A DNA stretch of 64,000 bases, from assembly GCF_029892515.1 (NCBI RefSeq), contig NZ_JARXVF010000009.1, positions 1 through 64,000 of the forward strand. Reading direction: 5' to 3'. The position numbers were made by a program, and so were the translations under genes. The stretch's first letter is position 1. Each line of letters begins with the position of its first letter. The notes under the pieces were generated by a model. It made no database searches. It saw only the letters and a program-made list of their open reading frames with translations, and had not been told where the DNA came from. Below, piece after piece: positions 7,966 through 16,768 of this stretch. This stretch comes from Pseudaminobacter soli (ex Li et al. 2025) (lineage in GTDB: Bacteria; Pseudomonadota; Alphaproteobacteria; Rhizobiales; Rhizobiaceae).

Positions 7966-9403
7966 ATATGTCACCTATGACGGAACCGGCCTTGCCCAGC
8001 TGCTTGCCAACGGCGAGGTGACGCCGAGGGAACTTGGCCATTGCGTCGAGCAGGCCGTCGCAGCGGTCAATCCGACGCTCAATGCGGTCATTGAACTTTA
8101 CCCCGATGCGCTAAAAGCCCTCCCGGAGACCGCTTCCGCCGGTCCCTTCCTCGGCATTCCGACCTTGACCAAGGATTTTCCGATCGAGTCAGGCCGCCCG
8201 GCCGAGTTCGGCAGCCGGCTTGCCCAGGGCTTCCGCGCAAGCTCCGATGCGGTCTACTGGCAGCGGCTGCGCGCGGGCGGGTTGGTCAATGTCGGCCGTA
8301 CGACGAGTTCCGAGTTCGGCGTACCCGCCGCCACCGAATCGCCTCTCTATGGCGCGACCCGCAACCCCTGGGATCCGGCGCGCGGCGTTGCCGGATCGAG
8401 CGGCGGCGCTGCCGCGGCGGTGGCGGCCGGCATCGTTCCTTTCGCGCAGGGCAGCGATGGCGGCGGCTCGATCCGCAACCCGGCTTCGTTCTGCGGCCTG
8501 GTCGGCCTGAAACCGTCACGCGGTCGCATCACCGGGTCGCCGAATGCCAATGCGCCCCTGCTTGGTCTGGCGACCGCTTTCATGCTGACCCGCTCGGTGC
8601 GCGACACCGCCGCGCTGCTCGACCTCTGCCATGGCCCCGATGCCGGCGACGGATACGAGATCGCGCGCCCCGAGAGCCCTTATCTGGAGGCCATGCAAAG
8701 GGCGCCGAAAGGGCTTCGCATCGCGCTCTGCACGCAATCCTGGTCGGGCGTGCGGATCGACCCCGAGGTCGCGGCCACGGCCAGATCCACGGCCGAACGG
8801 CTCGCCTCCTTCGGACATCACGTCGAGGAAGCGTCTCCCAGCTTCGACTATGCCGCCTTCCTTGAGGCGCAGAAGATTATCTGGGCTGCGGATGCCGCCG
8901 CCGACATGCCGGCAATGGCGAAGCGGATGAACCGCAACCTGGAGGAGACGCTGGGCGCGACCGTGCTTGGGCTCTACCGATGGGGGCTGGGACTGAGCGC
9001 CGCACAGCTCATCGACGCGCTTGCCGTTTACGACCAGGTGACGCGCCAGATCGGCCGTTTCCTGGCCGGCTATGATCTGTTGCTGACGCCGACCGCCACC
9101 ATCGTGCCGGAGCCGATCGGCACCTTCGATCCCAACCGGCCCGGCATCGATCAGGACGGGGTGTTTGACGATCTGGCGCCGAAGGAGACTTTCACCGCGC
9201 TGTTCAACGCCACGGGGCAGCCGGCCATCTCCTTGCCCATGGAGCGTAGCCGCGACGGCTTGCCGATCGGCATCCAGCTCGTGGCCCGCTTCGGGCGGGA
9301 AGATCTGCTTCTTGCGGTGGCACGGCAACTGGAAGAAGAGGTGGCGAGCGGCCCGGGCATTTGGGGACAGGGCGGGCCGGCTGTGCACGCCGGCAACTTC
9401 TAG
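7952..9403 (+). CDS. Amidase, amidase-signature family
   Basis: A 483-residue cytoplasmic Ser-Ser-Lys amidase. Visible elements are the catalytic Lys in TLTKDFPIE (near residue 74), the signature run GVAGSSGGAAAAVAAG and QGSDGGGSIRNPASFCGLVGLKPSRGR, holding the cis-Ser and the nucleophile Ser. The C-terminal FNATGQPAISLPM block is also typical. ATG 7952 overlaps the end of the ATPase gene by 14 bases. Coupling to the importer suggests that it hydrolyses an amide or peptide bond of the imported compound. The family also includes GatA-like and acylamidase members; the exact substrate is unknown. Confidence 0.92.
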   Translation: MRLDEYVTYDGTGLAQLLANGEVTPRELGHCVEQAVAAVNPTLNAVIELYPDALKALPETASAGPFLGIPTLTKDFPIESGRPAEFGSRLAQGFRASSDAVYWQRLRAGGLVNVGRTTSSEFGVPAATESPLYGATRNPWDPARGVAGSSGGAAAAVAAGIVPFAQGSDGGGSIRNPASFCGLVGLKPSRGRITGSPNANAPLLGLATAFMLTRSVRDTAALLDLCHGPDAGDGYEIARPESPYLEAMQRAPKGLRIALCTQSWSGVRIDPEVAATARSTAERLASFGHHVEEASPSFDYAAFLEAQKIIWAADAAADMPAMAKRMNRNLEETLGATVLGLYRWGLGLSAAQLIDALAVYDQVTRQIGRFLAGYDLLLTPTATIVPEPIGTFDPNRPGIDQDGVFDDLAPKETFTALFNATGQPAISLPMERSRDGLPIGIQLVARFGREDLLLAVARQLEEEVASGPGIWGQGGPAVHAGNF

Positions 9404-9411
9404 GAGCGGAC

Positions 9412-10338
9412 ATGTCTAAAGCGCGGAACGGCCAAAATGCCAAGGTGCAGAGCGGCAACGAGGAGAAAATCGACCTCGAGGCGATCCTTCGCGCGCGCAT
9501 GTCCGACTTTTCGCCGTCCGAGCAGAACCTGGCCGCATACATGCTCGACAGTATCCAGACGCTGCCCTTCGAGACCGGCTCGAGCATCGCACAGGCGGTC
9601 GGCGTCAGCGAGATGACTGTGTCGCGCTTCGTTCGCGGTCTTGGCTTCGAAAACCTGCGCGACCTCAAGAACCGGCTGCGCGTCTCGGTTGCCGAGAAGG
9701 ACAGCGACATCGACGACTACATGGCGCGGTTTCAGATGCGCGGCCGGCAGCAGGCACTACAGGAGAGCCTGCGTCTCGAGCTGGACGCCATCGTTAAGGC
9801 CTATGCGCTGACCACGACCGACATATGGGATGAAGCCGCGAGCGCACTTGCCAAGGCGCGCACCGTCTACGTCGTCGGCTTTCAGGCGTCCAAGGGCCTT
9901 GCGATGGATTTTGCCAGCCGCCTGCTCTGGGCCCGGCCGAACGTCATTTTCGTCGACAACGCAAGCGGCACCTTTGGCGAAATCATCTGCGCGGACCCGA
10001 AGCAGAGTCTAGTGGTGATGGTGGACACCGCCGCCTATGCAGCGCGCGGCATAAAGCTGGCTGAAAAGCTGAAGTCGATGCAAATGCCACTCATAATCGT
10101 CACGGACAAGTTCAGCCACTGGGCATTCGCCTATACGCGTTTCGTGTTCGAGGCGCACACGCATGTGAAGACGTTCTGGGATTCGACGGCCAGTCTCAGT
10201 GCCGTCCTCAACCTGATGATCGATGCGGTGGCCACCAAGCTCGGGCCGAAGGCCAAGCGCAACTTCGCGATGATGAGCGACATGGGCGGCCTGTTCGGCG
10301 AGTTCGTGGGCGGCAGCTATCTGCGCCGGAAGGATTGA
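9412..10338 (+). CDS. MurR/RpiR family transcriptional regulator
   Basis: A 308-residue regulator with an N-terminal HTH_6 domain (about residues 15-95; LRARMSDFSPSEQNLAAYML and GVSEMTVSRFVRGLGF) and a C-terminal SIS sugar-isomerase-like domain (VYVVGFQASKGLAMDFASRLL onward) that normally binds a phosphosugar or related effector. ATG 9412 is preferred because AGGAG at 9402-9406 lies five bases before it; the frame extends upstream into the amidase gene. Embedded in the operon, it probably autoregulates it, perhaps at the palindrome at 2811-2826 or another site. The effector here may be an amide or amino acid derivative. Confidence 0.9.
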   Translation: MSKARNGQNAKVQSGNEEKIDLEAILRARMSDFSPSEQNLAAYMLDSIQTLPFETGSSIAQAVGVSEMTVSRFVRGLGFENLRDLKNRLRVSVAEKDSDIDDYMARFQMRGRQQALQESLRLELDAIVKAYALTTTDIWDEAASALAKARTVYVVGFQASKGLAMDFASRLLWARPNVIFVDNASGTFGEIICADPKQSLVVMVDTAAYAARGIKLAEKLKSMQMPLIIVTDKFSHWAFAYTRFVFEAHTHVKTFWDSTASLSAVLNLMIDAVATKLGPKAKRNFAMMSDMGGLFGEFVGGSYLRRKD

Positions 10339-10356
10339 GCCGCCGGCGGCTCCCGA

Positions 10357-11574
10357 ATGAAAGACAGCGAAAGAAATCAAGCGATGACCAGCATTCCCCC
10401 GTTCCGCGACCCGACTATGCCGGGAGCAGCGACCATCCCCCGGCAGGACTGGGACCGCGCACCGTGGAACCGCTGGACCTTCCAACATGTACGAGACATG
10501 GTGCCGACGACCCAAGTCTGGCGCGGCCAGGGGCCGGCGAGCCCGCTGCCTGAAAATCTGCAGGACATCGACGCGATTGGTTTCGAGCTGGATGGCCGAC
10601 GCGACACGATCGGCGGCTTCCTGGAGACGAGCTATACCGATGGCATGCTGGTGCTCCACCGCGGCAAGGTGATCACGGAACGCTATCTGAACGGCATGAC
10701 ACCGCGGACGCAGCATCTGTCGCAGTCGGTGGCGAAGTCGGTGGTCGGTACGGTCGCCGGCATCCTTATCGGGCGCGGCCTCGTCGACCCGGCCGCGCCC
10801 ATCACCCAGTATCTGCCGGAACTCGAGGCCACCGCCTATCGCGGCGCGATCGTGCAGCATGTGCTGGACATGACCAGTGGCGTCGTCTTCGACGAGACCT
10901 ACACCGCGCTCGGCTCGCATATGGCACAGATGGACGCCGCTTGTGGTTGGAAAGAGCGCCGGGACCCGAGCTGGCCGTCGCATGTCTGGGAACTCATTCT
11001 GTCGCTTACCGAAGCTGAATGCGCGCATGGATCGTCCTTCCGCTACCGCTCCATCGAGACGGACGTCCTGTCCTTTGTCTTGCAGCGCGTGACCGCAACG
11101 CCGCTTGCCGAACTTGTCAGTCGCGAACTCTGGGTTCCAATGGGTGCTGAGGAAGACGCTTATTTCACCGTCGATCCGGCGGGCTATGCGCTCGGCGACG
11201 GCGGCTTCAACGCGACCTTGCGCGACTATGCCCGCTTCGCCCTGCTGCATCTTGGCGGCGGCGAGATCAACGGCCGGCGCATCGTTCCCGCCGCCTGGAT
11301 CCAGCAAACGCGAACTGGTGCCCGGCCGGAACTCTTCGGCGGGGTCTATCACGAGGTCCTGCCGGAGGGGGCCTATCACAATCAGTTCTGGATCGAGGAC
11401 AGCGAACGCCGAGCCTATATGGCGCGCGGGGTTTTCGGGCAACTGCTCTATATCGACCCGGAGGCGGACTTCGTCGCTGTCATCCTCTCGAGTTGGCCCG
11501 AATTCGTCAGTGCCACGCGCACCCGCACTTCGCTTGCGGCAGTCAGGGCCATTCGAGAGGCATTGTCGTCATAG
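10357..11574 (+). CDS. Beta-lactamase-fold serine hydrolase, 6-aminohexanoate-dimer hydrolase-like
   Basis: A 405-residue class C beta-lactamase-type hydrolase. It contains the nucleophile motif SVAK (S-x-x-K, in HLSQSVAKSVVGTVAGILIGRG), the Tyr motif in SSFRYRSIETDVL, and C-terminal sheet motifs; no signal peptide is visible, so it is probably cytoplasmic like NylB. NylB-type enzymes cleave amide bonds in 6-aminohexanoate dimers, and relatives hydrolyse esters or D-amino acid amides. The start is uncertain: ATG 10357 or ATG 10384, neither with a strong ribosome site. It ends the operon and gives it two unrelated amide-hydrolase folds. Confidence 0.83.
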   Translation: MKDSERNQAMTSIPPFRDPTMPGAATIPRQDWDRAPWNRWTFQHVRDMVPTTQVWRGQGPASPLPENLQDIDAIGFELDGRRDTIGGFLETSYTDGMLVLHRGKVITERYLNGMTPRTQHLSQSVAKSVVGTVAGILIGRGLVDPAAPITQYLPELEATAYRGAIVQHVLDMTSGVVFDETYTALGSHMAQMDAACGWKERRDPSWPSHVWELILSLTEAECAHGSSFRYRSIETDVLSFVLQRVTATPLAELVSRELWVPMGAEEDAYFTVDPAGYALGDGGFNATLRDYARFALLHLGGGEINGRRIVPAAWIQQTRTGARPELFGGVYHEVLPEGAYHNQFWIEDSERRAYMARGVFGQLLYIDPEADFVAVILSSWPEFVSATRTRTSLAAVRAIREALSS

Positions 11575-11702
11575 GGCCCAGCCTCGCAATTGCGATGGAT
11601 TCCACGCCGGAAAGGTCTGAGAACGGAACTTAGCAAGTTGCTGGCTCAGCCGTTAGCTGCGGTAAAAAGTGGGGTCGTAGGGCTTCTCCCTCTGAAAGTT
11701 CT

Positions 11703-11921
11703 TTTCTGAGCGGGCTGTCAGTGCCTGGAGACATTCGCTTGGCGACGCTGGACGGCCTTCGCGCTCAACTTAGCAAGCCTTCTCTGACAGCGATTAATGA
11801 TCAGCCGGCTGAGACAGCCGAACTCGCGGTAAAAATGCTCCTTCAACTCATCGAAAATCCTCTCGCCGCACCGCAGCGCGAGATCCTTCAAGCACGTCTC
11901 GTTATCAGGGAGTCCACGTAG
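11703..11921 (+). pseudogene. C-terminal fragment of a LacI-family regulator
   Basis: The frame reads LSVPGDIRLATLDGLRAQLSKP and then the LacI C-terminal pattern AELAVKMLLQLIENPLAAPQREILQARLVIREST, ending at TAG/TAA-type stop after 11919. The DNA-binding domain and most of the effector domain are absent; similarity fades upstream of about 11703. It is a remnant of a sugar-type regulator, lying between the hydrolase gene and marC. Confidence 0.75.
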
Positions 11922-12113
11922 GTCAGACAGATGAACTCGATTGTGGGGCTTCCCCCGTCGTCTTGAGGCCTTTGCCCGACTTGGCGTCAGCTTTGGATAT
12001 GTGAAAATCGCTCTGCCCGCTCCGCTAGCGCATGGCCCGGCGATGCTAGTGCCGCTCGCCACTTCCGCCGAGCCAAGCACCATCCCTTGGGCTGAAGCAC
12101 GCGATTTTCGGCC

Positions 12114-12878
12114 ATGACGAATGAACCCTGTCTGCTGCTGCGACCTCTAAGCAAGGTCAATGTACCGGTCATCATTTTTGTCGCGGCCATGATGGTCTGG
12201 TCTCCCGCTTTCGCGCAAGGACTGGCCCCTGGGTCATCGGTGCCGCAATCGGAGTTCGGCGCACGCAAGATCTTCTTCATGCTGTTCCTGATGCTTGGAC
12301 CAATCAAGATCTTGGTGCCCTTCGTGAACATGTCACGGAAGGCAGATTCCAGTTTTCGGCGGCGGCTGGCGACGCGAGCCGTTCTGTTTTCAGCAGCGGC
12401 TCTGGCGATCGCCGTTCTGCTAGGCCGCAGCATGCTGGAAAACTTCGAAATCTCAGTGCCGGTGCTCGCGATGACGGGCGGCATCGTTCTGTTTCTGGTC
12501 GCCTTGAGGACCGTTCTACAACAGTCGTCTGGCTCAGTTGAACGTCCGAAGGAGGATGAACAGCCGGCGGACCTAAGTCACGCCCTCACCCCGCTGGCAT
12601 TTCCGATAATAGTCACGCCCTATGGCGTAGCGGCAGTGATCGTATTTGCCACCCTGGCGGAGCAGTACAGTTCCCAGTTTGCAGTGGGTGCAATTGTCGC
12701 CCTGATCTTGCTGCTCGATTGGCTGGCGATGCTGTTCGCCGAGTCGATATTGAGGTGGGTAGGAACCTCCCTTCAGGTATTCGCAGTCGTACTCGGGGTT
12801 ACCCAGATTGCCCTCGGCCTACAGGTAATCCTGCACAGTCTGTGCATGGTTGGCGTCATTGCCGGCTGCCGCAACTAG
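12114..12878 (+). CDS. MarC family integral membrane protein
   Basis: A 254-residue protein with six likely membrane spans and MarC-family blocks (FFMLFLMLGPIKILVPFV; ALTPLAFPIIVTPYGVAAVIV; VFAVVLGVTQIALGLQVIL). The family is named from the mar locus, but its function is unresolved. An N-terminal extension of about 45 residues carries a signal-like segment (VIIFVAAMMVWSPAFAQG) that short MarC proteins lack. A second, more divergent MarC protein is encoded at 18364-18984. No operon partner is evident. Confidence 0.85.
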   Translation: MTNEPCLLLRPLSKVNVPVIIFVAAMMVWSPAFAQGLAPGSSVPQSEFGARKIFFMLFLMLGPIKILVPFVNMSRKADSSFRRRLATRAVLFSAAALAIAVLLGRSMLENFEISVPVLAMTGGIVLFLVALRTVLQQSSGSVERPKEDEQPADLSHALTPLAFPIIVTPYGVAAVIVFATLAEQYSSQFAVGAIVALILLLDWLAMLFAESILRWVGTSLQVFAVVLGVTQIALGLQVILHSLCMVGVIAGCRN

Positions 12879-13448
12879 GCACTAGAACCTCAAACTCCCA
12901 GTCTGGGACGCCTAGTATCAGGTGTATTGAGTTCAAACCGCAGTCGCCGGCCTGATATGGAGATTGGGCCTGCGCCCGGGCGAGGCGTTCAAGTAGGATT
13001 GCGAAGAACCATCAATGGTGCCACATGATCCCCTCGAAAGCGGCCTCGTACCCGCTCATCGAATAGCCCGCAGCAGATGCACGCTGACACGCTCAGGAGA
13101 GACGGCCGAAAAGCCGCAAAAAGAGCCCGCCGCCTCAACGTGGTGACGGGCGAATCCTTCCTCTGCGATCCAATCTCTGGCCTCGTGCACGGTAGCCATC
13201 GTCACGAAGCGCAGCCGCGCCTTTTGCTTGTCGTCGAAGGTCTTATGGAGGGCGGTTCCCAGGCATCGGCGTATTGCTTCAGACTGGCGGCCTGGTGCGC
13301 CATGTTGGTGGCGTGATCAGAGAAATCGGACTGATCGCTGCGCATCTTTTGCAGGTTTTCGGTCGCCGGGCTTCGGCCCGCCCCCTTATGGCCGGCTCAA
13401 CTGCCGGCCACAATCTTTGCTACTCGGGCGTCAGTTGCAACGCCGCCC
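12879..13448. other. Intergenic stretch with a possible Spy/CpxP-like remnant
   Basis: No intact gene is visible. On the minus strand between about 13190 and 13330, broken frames read QAASLKQYADAWEP and then, after a shift, LHKTFDDKQKARLRF; these resemble the C-terminal helix region of Spy/CpxP-type periplasmic proteins (a KTFDDKQKARF-like motif). This is a weak match made by eye. Confidence 0.35.
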
Positions 13449-14285
13449 TCACCACCCACACTTGCCGAAGAGCGGCAGGCCAAAGCCAAAGAAGCCACTG
13501 CCCCAGTTGTTGTTCCAGTAATTGTTGCCCCAACCGGTACCGACTCCGTACACGCCAGTGTAGTTGGGGCCGCCGATGCCGTAGAAGCCGCCGCGCCAGT
13601 AGTTGCCGCGCCAGCCTACGCCACGCCAGCCGACGGGACGCCAGCCGATGCCGTGCCAACCGCCGCGCCAATAATTGCCGCGCCAGCCTACGCCACGCCA
13701 GCCGACGGGACGCCAGCCGATGCCGTGCCAACCGCCGCGCCAGTAATTGCCGCGCCAGCCGACGCCACGCCAGCCGACGGGGCGCCAGCCGATACCGTGC
13801 CAGCCGCCACGCCAGTAATTGCCGCGCCAACCGACGCCACGCCAGCCACCAATGCCGTACCGACCGCCACGCCAGTAGGCACCGCGCCAACCGACGCGAC
13901 CGATACCGTGCCAGCCGCCACGCCAGTGGTTACCGCGCCAGCCGACGCCACCGATGCCGAACCGGCCGCCGCCACGCCGGTAGTGGGCACGATCGCGGCC
14001 ATCGCGGATAAGCTGCACGCCAGCACCAAAATCACCGGGCTTGCCCAACAGAACGGCCGACTGCAAGGCACCCTGGTCGCAACTTGCGGCGGTGCAAGCA
14101 AGATTCCAAATGGTGCCATCGGTCGTCGGTTGCATTGGAAGTGTACGCGCCTCGTCGCCCGCAGCGACTTTTGGCGCAATGTTTGGAATGAAGGCTGGAG
14201 CGGCCATTGCCGACGCTGAAAATCCTGACAGCGCGCCAATGGTCAGCATCCCCGAACATGCAAGTGTTGAGAGATAGCGTCTCAT
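13449..14285 (-). CDS. Gly/Trp/Arg repeat secreted protein, copy 2
   Basis: A 278-residue protein, complete in this copy. It has a signal peptide (MRRYLSTLACSGML..., cleavage after SASAMA), a short non-repeat region with LACTAASCDQG, then repeats rich in WRGGWHGIGW and RPVGWRGVGW, and a distinct C-terminus (WGNNYWNNNWGSGFFGFGLPLFGKCGW). ATG at 14283-14285 is used because it starts the signal peptide; the longer upstream frame is not supported. It is paralogous to the gene at 1-851. Function unknown; such Gly/Trp/Asn-rich exported proteins may be surface-associated. Confidence 0.82.
   Translation of the reverse strand: MRRYLSTLACSGMLTIGALSGFSASAMAAPAFIPNIAPKVAAGDEARTLPMQPTTDGTIWNLACTAASCDQGALQSAVLLGKPGDFGAGVQLIRDGRDRAHYRRGGGRFGIGGVGWRGNHWRGGWHGIGRVGWRGAYWRGGRYGIGGWRGVGWRGNYWRGGWHGIGWRPVGWRGVGWRGNYWRGGWHGIGWRPVGWRGVGWRGNYWRGGWHGIGWRPVGWRGVGWRGNYWRGGFYGIGGPNYTGVYGVGTGWGNNYWNNNWGSGFFGFGLPLFGKCGW
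13570..13960. repeat. 72-nt coding tandem repeats
   Basis: The 10-mer CGCCGCGCCA begins at 13589, 13661 and 13733, giving exact 72-nt units (24 residues) inside the minus-strand gene. Units toward 13960 are diverged. The unit length differs from the 69 nt seen at the start of copy 1, so the arrays have evolved separately since duplication. Confidence 0.8.
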
Positions 14286-14568
14286 TGTCCTTCTCCAACG
14301 GAAAATCGTCCGCTCGGCCAAAGCCTGCGATGATCGTGGGGAAGACGGGCCTCTACGCGATAACCGCGAGGGCTGGCCCCAAATCGGACGTCCCAAGCGA
14401 ACGCATCGCGAACGGAATAGTTCCCCGGAACTGGACGTTCCTGAGGCGCTTCATCAGCGTGCCGCCCGCCCCGGACACCGAGACGGGCGTTCAGGTGGGC
14501 GAAAATGGCTCATTTGCAAGTGCAGTTTAGCTTCGACCGAACTGCCGGTCAGGTCAGGGGAAACAGAA
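14286..14568. repeat. Duplicated upstream flank, second copy
   Basis: This matches 852-1127 with substitutions and small indels, and ends at the same place (after CAGGGGAAACAG). It should carry the promoter of the repeat gene at 13449-14285. Confidence 0.75.
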
Positions 14569-14733
14569 GGTCCGCCGCGAATAAACCTCGCCGCAGAGAC
14601 CCGAGGCGAGCCGCTTGATTGCAGTTTTTGGAATTCGGATTAGACTTGCAGTGAAAGTTATAGCTCTATCGTGATACGGATACATGGCGCCCGTGATCAG
14701 CGCCATGGGTCCGTTTAGGGCGCGGACGCAGCG

Positions 14734-15175
14734 ATGACCGAACAATCGCATAATGCTGCCCGACTCTCACCAATCGTCAAACGACAACTGTTGCCCATCG
14801 TCGCGTGGCTTCCAGGCTATCAACGTGATTGGTTGGTGCCGGACATCCTTGCTGGGCTGGCTGTCTGGGCTGTGATGGTGCCGGAAAGCATGGCCTATTC
14901 GGGCATCGTTGGTGTGCCGCCCATCATGGGCCTCTACACCATCGTGCCGCCTCTCGTCGCCTACGCGATTCTGGGTACCTCGCGCCTGCTTGTCGTCGGC
15001 CACCGGTGTTGAGATGAAGGCTGCCATCCATCCCAAGGTGAGAGAATTGTAGTCGGCCGTTCCCTGAGAGACGATGGCACCCACGGTGAGCGCAGAAATC
15101 AGTCCGGTTGCAGTGTCCGGGTGCGACAGACGCCAAAGAGGAGAAAGAAGCATCCAATCAATACGGCAAGGGTGG
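14734..15175 (+). pseudogene. Scrambled remnant of a SulP-family anion transporter gene
   Basis: From ATG 14734 the plus strand encodes a normal SulP N-terminus (WLPGYQRDWLVPDILAGLAV, VPESMAYSGIVGVPPIMGLY, GTSRLLVVG) up to about 15000. The next segments of the same protein are then found on the minus strand: DTATGLISALTVGAIVSQGT followed by ADYNSLTL (about 15120 back to 15035), joined to GWMAAFISTPV (to about 15003). A further piece, LAVLIGCFFLLFGVCR, lies at about 15170-15122 in another frame, where the family order would put it between SLTL and GWMAAF. The rest of the transporter and its STAS domain are gone. Confidence 0.72.
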
Positions 15176-15271
15176 AGGTACGCTAAGCGGGGAAAGCCCT
15201 TCCGGGAGACTGAGGCTGGCAGCGCGTCTAGCCTGGTTGCTGAAATCATGGGTAGCGGTTTAGATCTGGCC

Positions 15272-15595
15272 ATGACATCCATCGCCGCCTTCATCACAGA
15301 GCTCATCCGCGCCGCAATCGAGGTACCCAAACTCACAATGTCGGAGCGTGCTAGATTGTTGCATCGCGCTGCGGCGACTATTGGGGACATCCGAGACGAG
15401 ATCAACTATTCCGAGAAACCAGCGAACGATACCGGGGACCCGGAAGACATCGCGTATCTGCTGAACGAGGCGGCCGGCTTTGTCGACGAGTTCACAGATG
15501 CTGAATTGGCGGAGACCATCCTCGAGACCGTAGAAATCATCATGGCGGCGCAGATCCTGCTTGAGGAAAAGCGGAAGATCGAGGGACGGCAATAG
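15272..15595 (+). CDS. Hypothetical helical protein
   Basis: A 107-residue protein starting MTSIAAFITELIRAAIEVPK and continuing with helical segments and an acidic C-terminal half (DAELAETILETVEIIMAAQ). It looks like a genuine small cytoplasmic protein, but I do not recognise the family. The start is uncertain: ATG 15272 or ATG 15248 in the same frame, neither with a clear ribosome site. The upstream extension of the frame runs into the SulP debris and is not used. Confidence 0.5.
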   Translation: MTSIAAFITELIRAAIEVPKLTMSERARLLHRAAATIGDIRDEINYSEKPANDTGDPEDIAYLLNEAAGFVDEFTDAELAETILETVEIIMAAQILLEEKRKIEGRQ

Positions 15596-15727
15596 GGCGG
15601 CCGGCAGATCATGACATGAGGGTTTTTCATCACTCGCTCACCGCATCGCCTGACTTGGCATCGACCGATGATCTGGCACGATTTAGGTGTTGCCACCTCT
15701 CGTCATCAGGATCGACGTCATCATCCG

Positions 15728-15880
15728 ATGAACCCGACATTATCCATACGCGTGATTGTGCTGGTCATCCTCATCGCGACCTTAGCAATTGGCTCGGCCC
15801 TGCTCATCAGGCGCAACGGCAACGTGGTCGACGCTATATCGCCATGCGAGCAATGGCTGAATCCTCGCTGCGACCAGTGA
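15728..15880 (+). CDS. Small single-pass membrane protein
   Basis: A 50-residue frame (MNPTLSIRVIVLVILIATLA...) with one N-terminal hydrophobic span of about 20 residues, then a short polar tail ending CEQWLNPRCDQ with two Cys. The ribosome site is weak. It is the first of three tiny membrane-protein frames within 900 bases. Function unknown. Confidence 0.4.
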   Translation: MNPTLSIRVIVLVILIATLAIGSALLIRRNGNVVDAISPCEQWLNPRCDQ

Positions 15881-16106
15881 TCGACCTCACGATCTCTCGC
15901 CGCGGCGAAAGCTGGAGATTTTTTTTGGTGGGTGCAGACTTGGCTCCGGGTCTTCAGTTGCCGCTGAGCAACTCATAATGCATGACGCCAGATAAATTTC
16001 TGCGCAAGATAGATATTTTAAATATTCGCGTAGCGCGTCTACTTTTGTTGCAATGTATTGCGGGCGATTGAATATTGCGGCTATCTACCGGTTAGCGGAG
16101 GGAGCT

Positions 16107-16226
16107 ATGACCGGACATGAGAATTCACCGGACTATGGCGGCGGAAAGCTTTATGCTTGGCAGACGGCCGCTGCAGCAGTCATGATCGCTCTGGCTGTCG
16201 CTGGAATGTGGTGGTTTTACGGTTAG
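16107..16226 (+). CDS. Tiny membrane protein (39 aa)
   Basis: The frame begins MTGHENSPDYGGGKLYAWQT and ends AVAGMWWFYG. It has a soluble N-terminus of about 18 residues and one hydrophobic span (AAAAVMIALAVAGMWWF). A strong ribosome site, GCGGAGGGAG, lies at about 16094-16104 before ATG 16107. The good start and clean span make it likely to be translated. Function unknown. Confidence 0.6.
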   Translation: MTGHENSPDYGGGKLYAWQTAAAAVMIALAVAGMWWFYG

Positions 16227-16506
16227 ATGGCCGGTTGAGACCCGAAGCCTCCGTGAGCGGGGGGCTTAGGGCGTGAATGGCTCCGGGTCTCGTGTTGCTG
16301 GGGGAGCAACAGCCAATACTTGCGTAATGGCGACCACAGACGCAACGATGCCTGAGGCTAAGCCGGCTTGTCCATTTTGTCTAAGGCCTGCTCTACCACT
16401 GGCGCATGGACGCTCAGCGCACAGCACCCGATTGCGCGTCTTTCCCGCCGTCAGGCGTTATTGCAGATTTCGGGTGATTGGGTGCGGGATCGGAGCTGCG
16501 ACAAAT

Positions 16507-16596
16507 ATGGACTCTCGACGCGTAGCGCTGCTGATACTCTTGCTAGCTTTCATCATCGGGCTGGGTATCTATGGCATCATGCCGTCGCGAAGCTAA
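16507..16596 (+). CDS. Tiny membrane protein (29 aa)
   Basis: The frame MDSRRVALLILLLAFIIGLG... ends IMPSRS and is essentially one transmembrane helix with positive ends. A GGAG lies about 11 bases upstream, which is rather far. It may be a real small membrane peptide or chance; the position next to the 39-residue protein favours the former. Confidence 0.35.
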   Translation: MDSRRVALLILLLAFIIGLGIYGIMPSRS

Positions 16597-16768
16597 TGGA
16601 ATAGCCAGCCTCTCACCAAGCCATCGAATTGGCGCGCGCAGGTGTTCATATCGCTACCACCTTTGACGGAACGTGATGCAACCGAGAGCCAGATCGCTCG
16701 ACCGCTGCCGATTGCGGTAGCCTCGGCTCTTCCACATCAACCCACGTTCCACCCGGAGGAAGGCCTCT

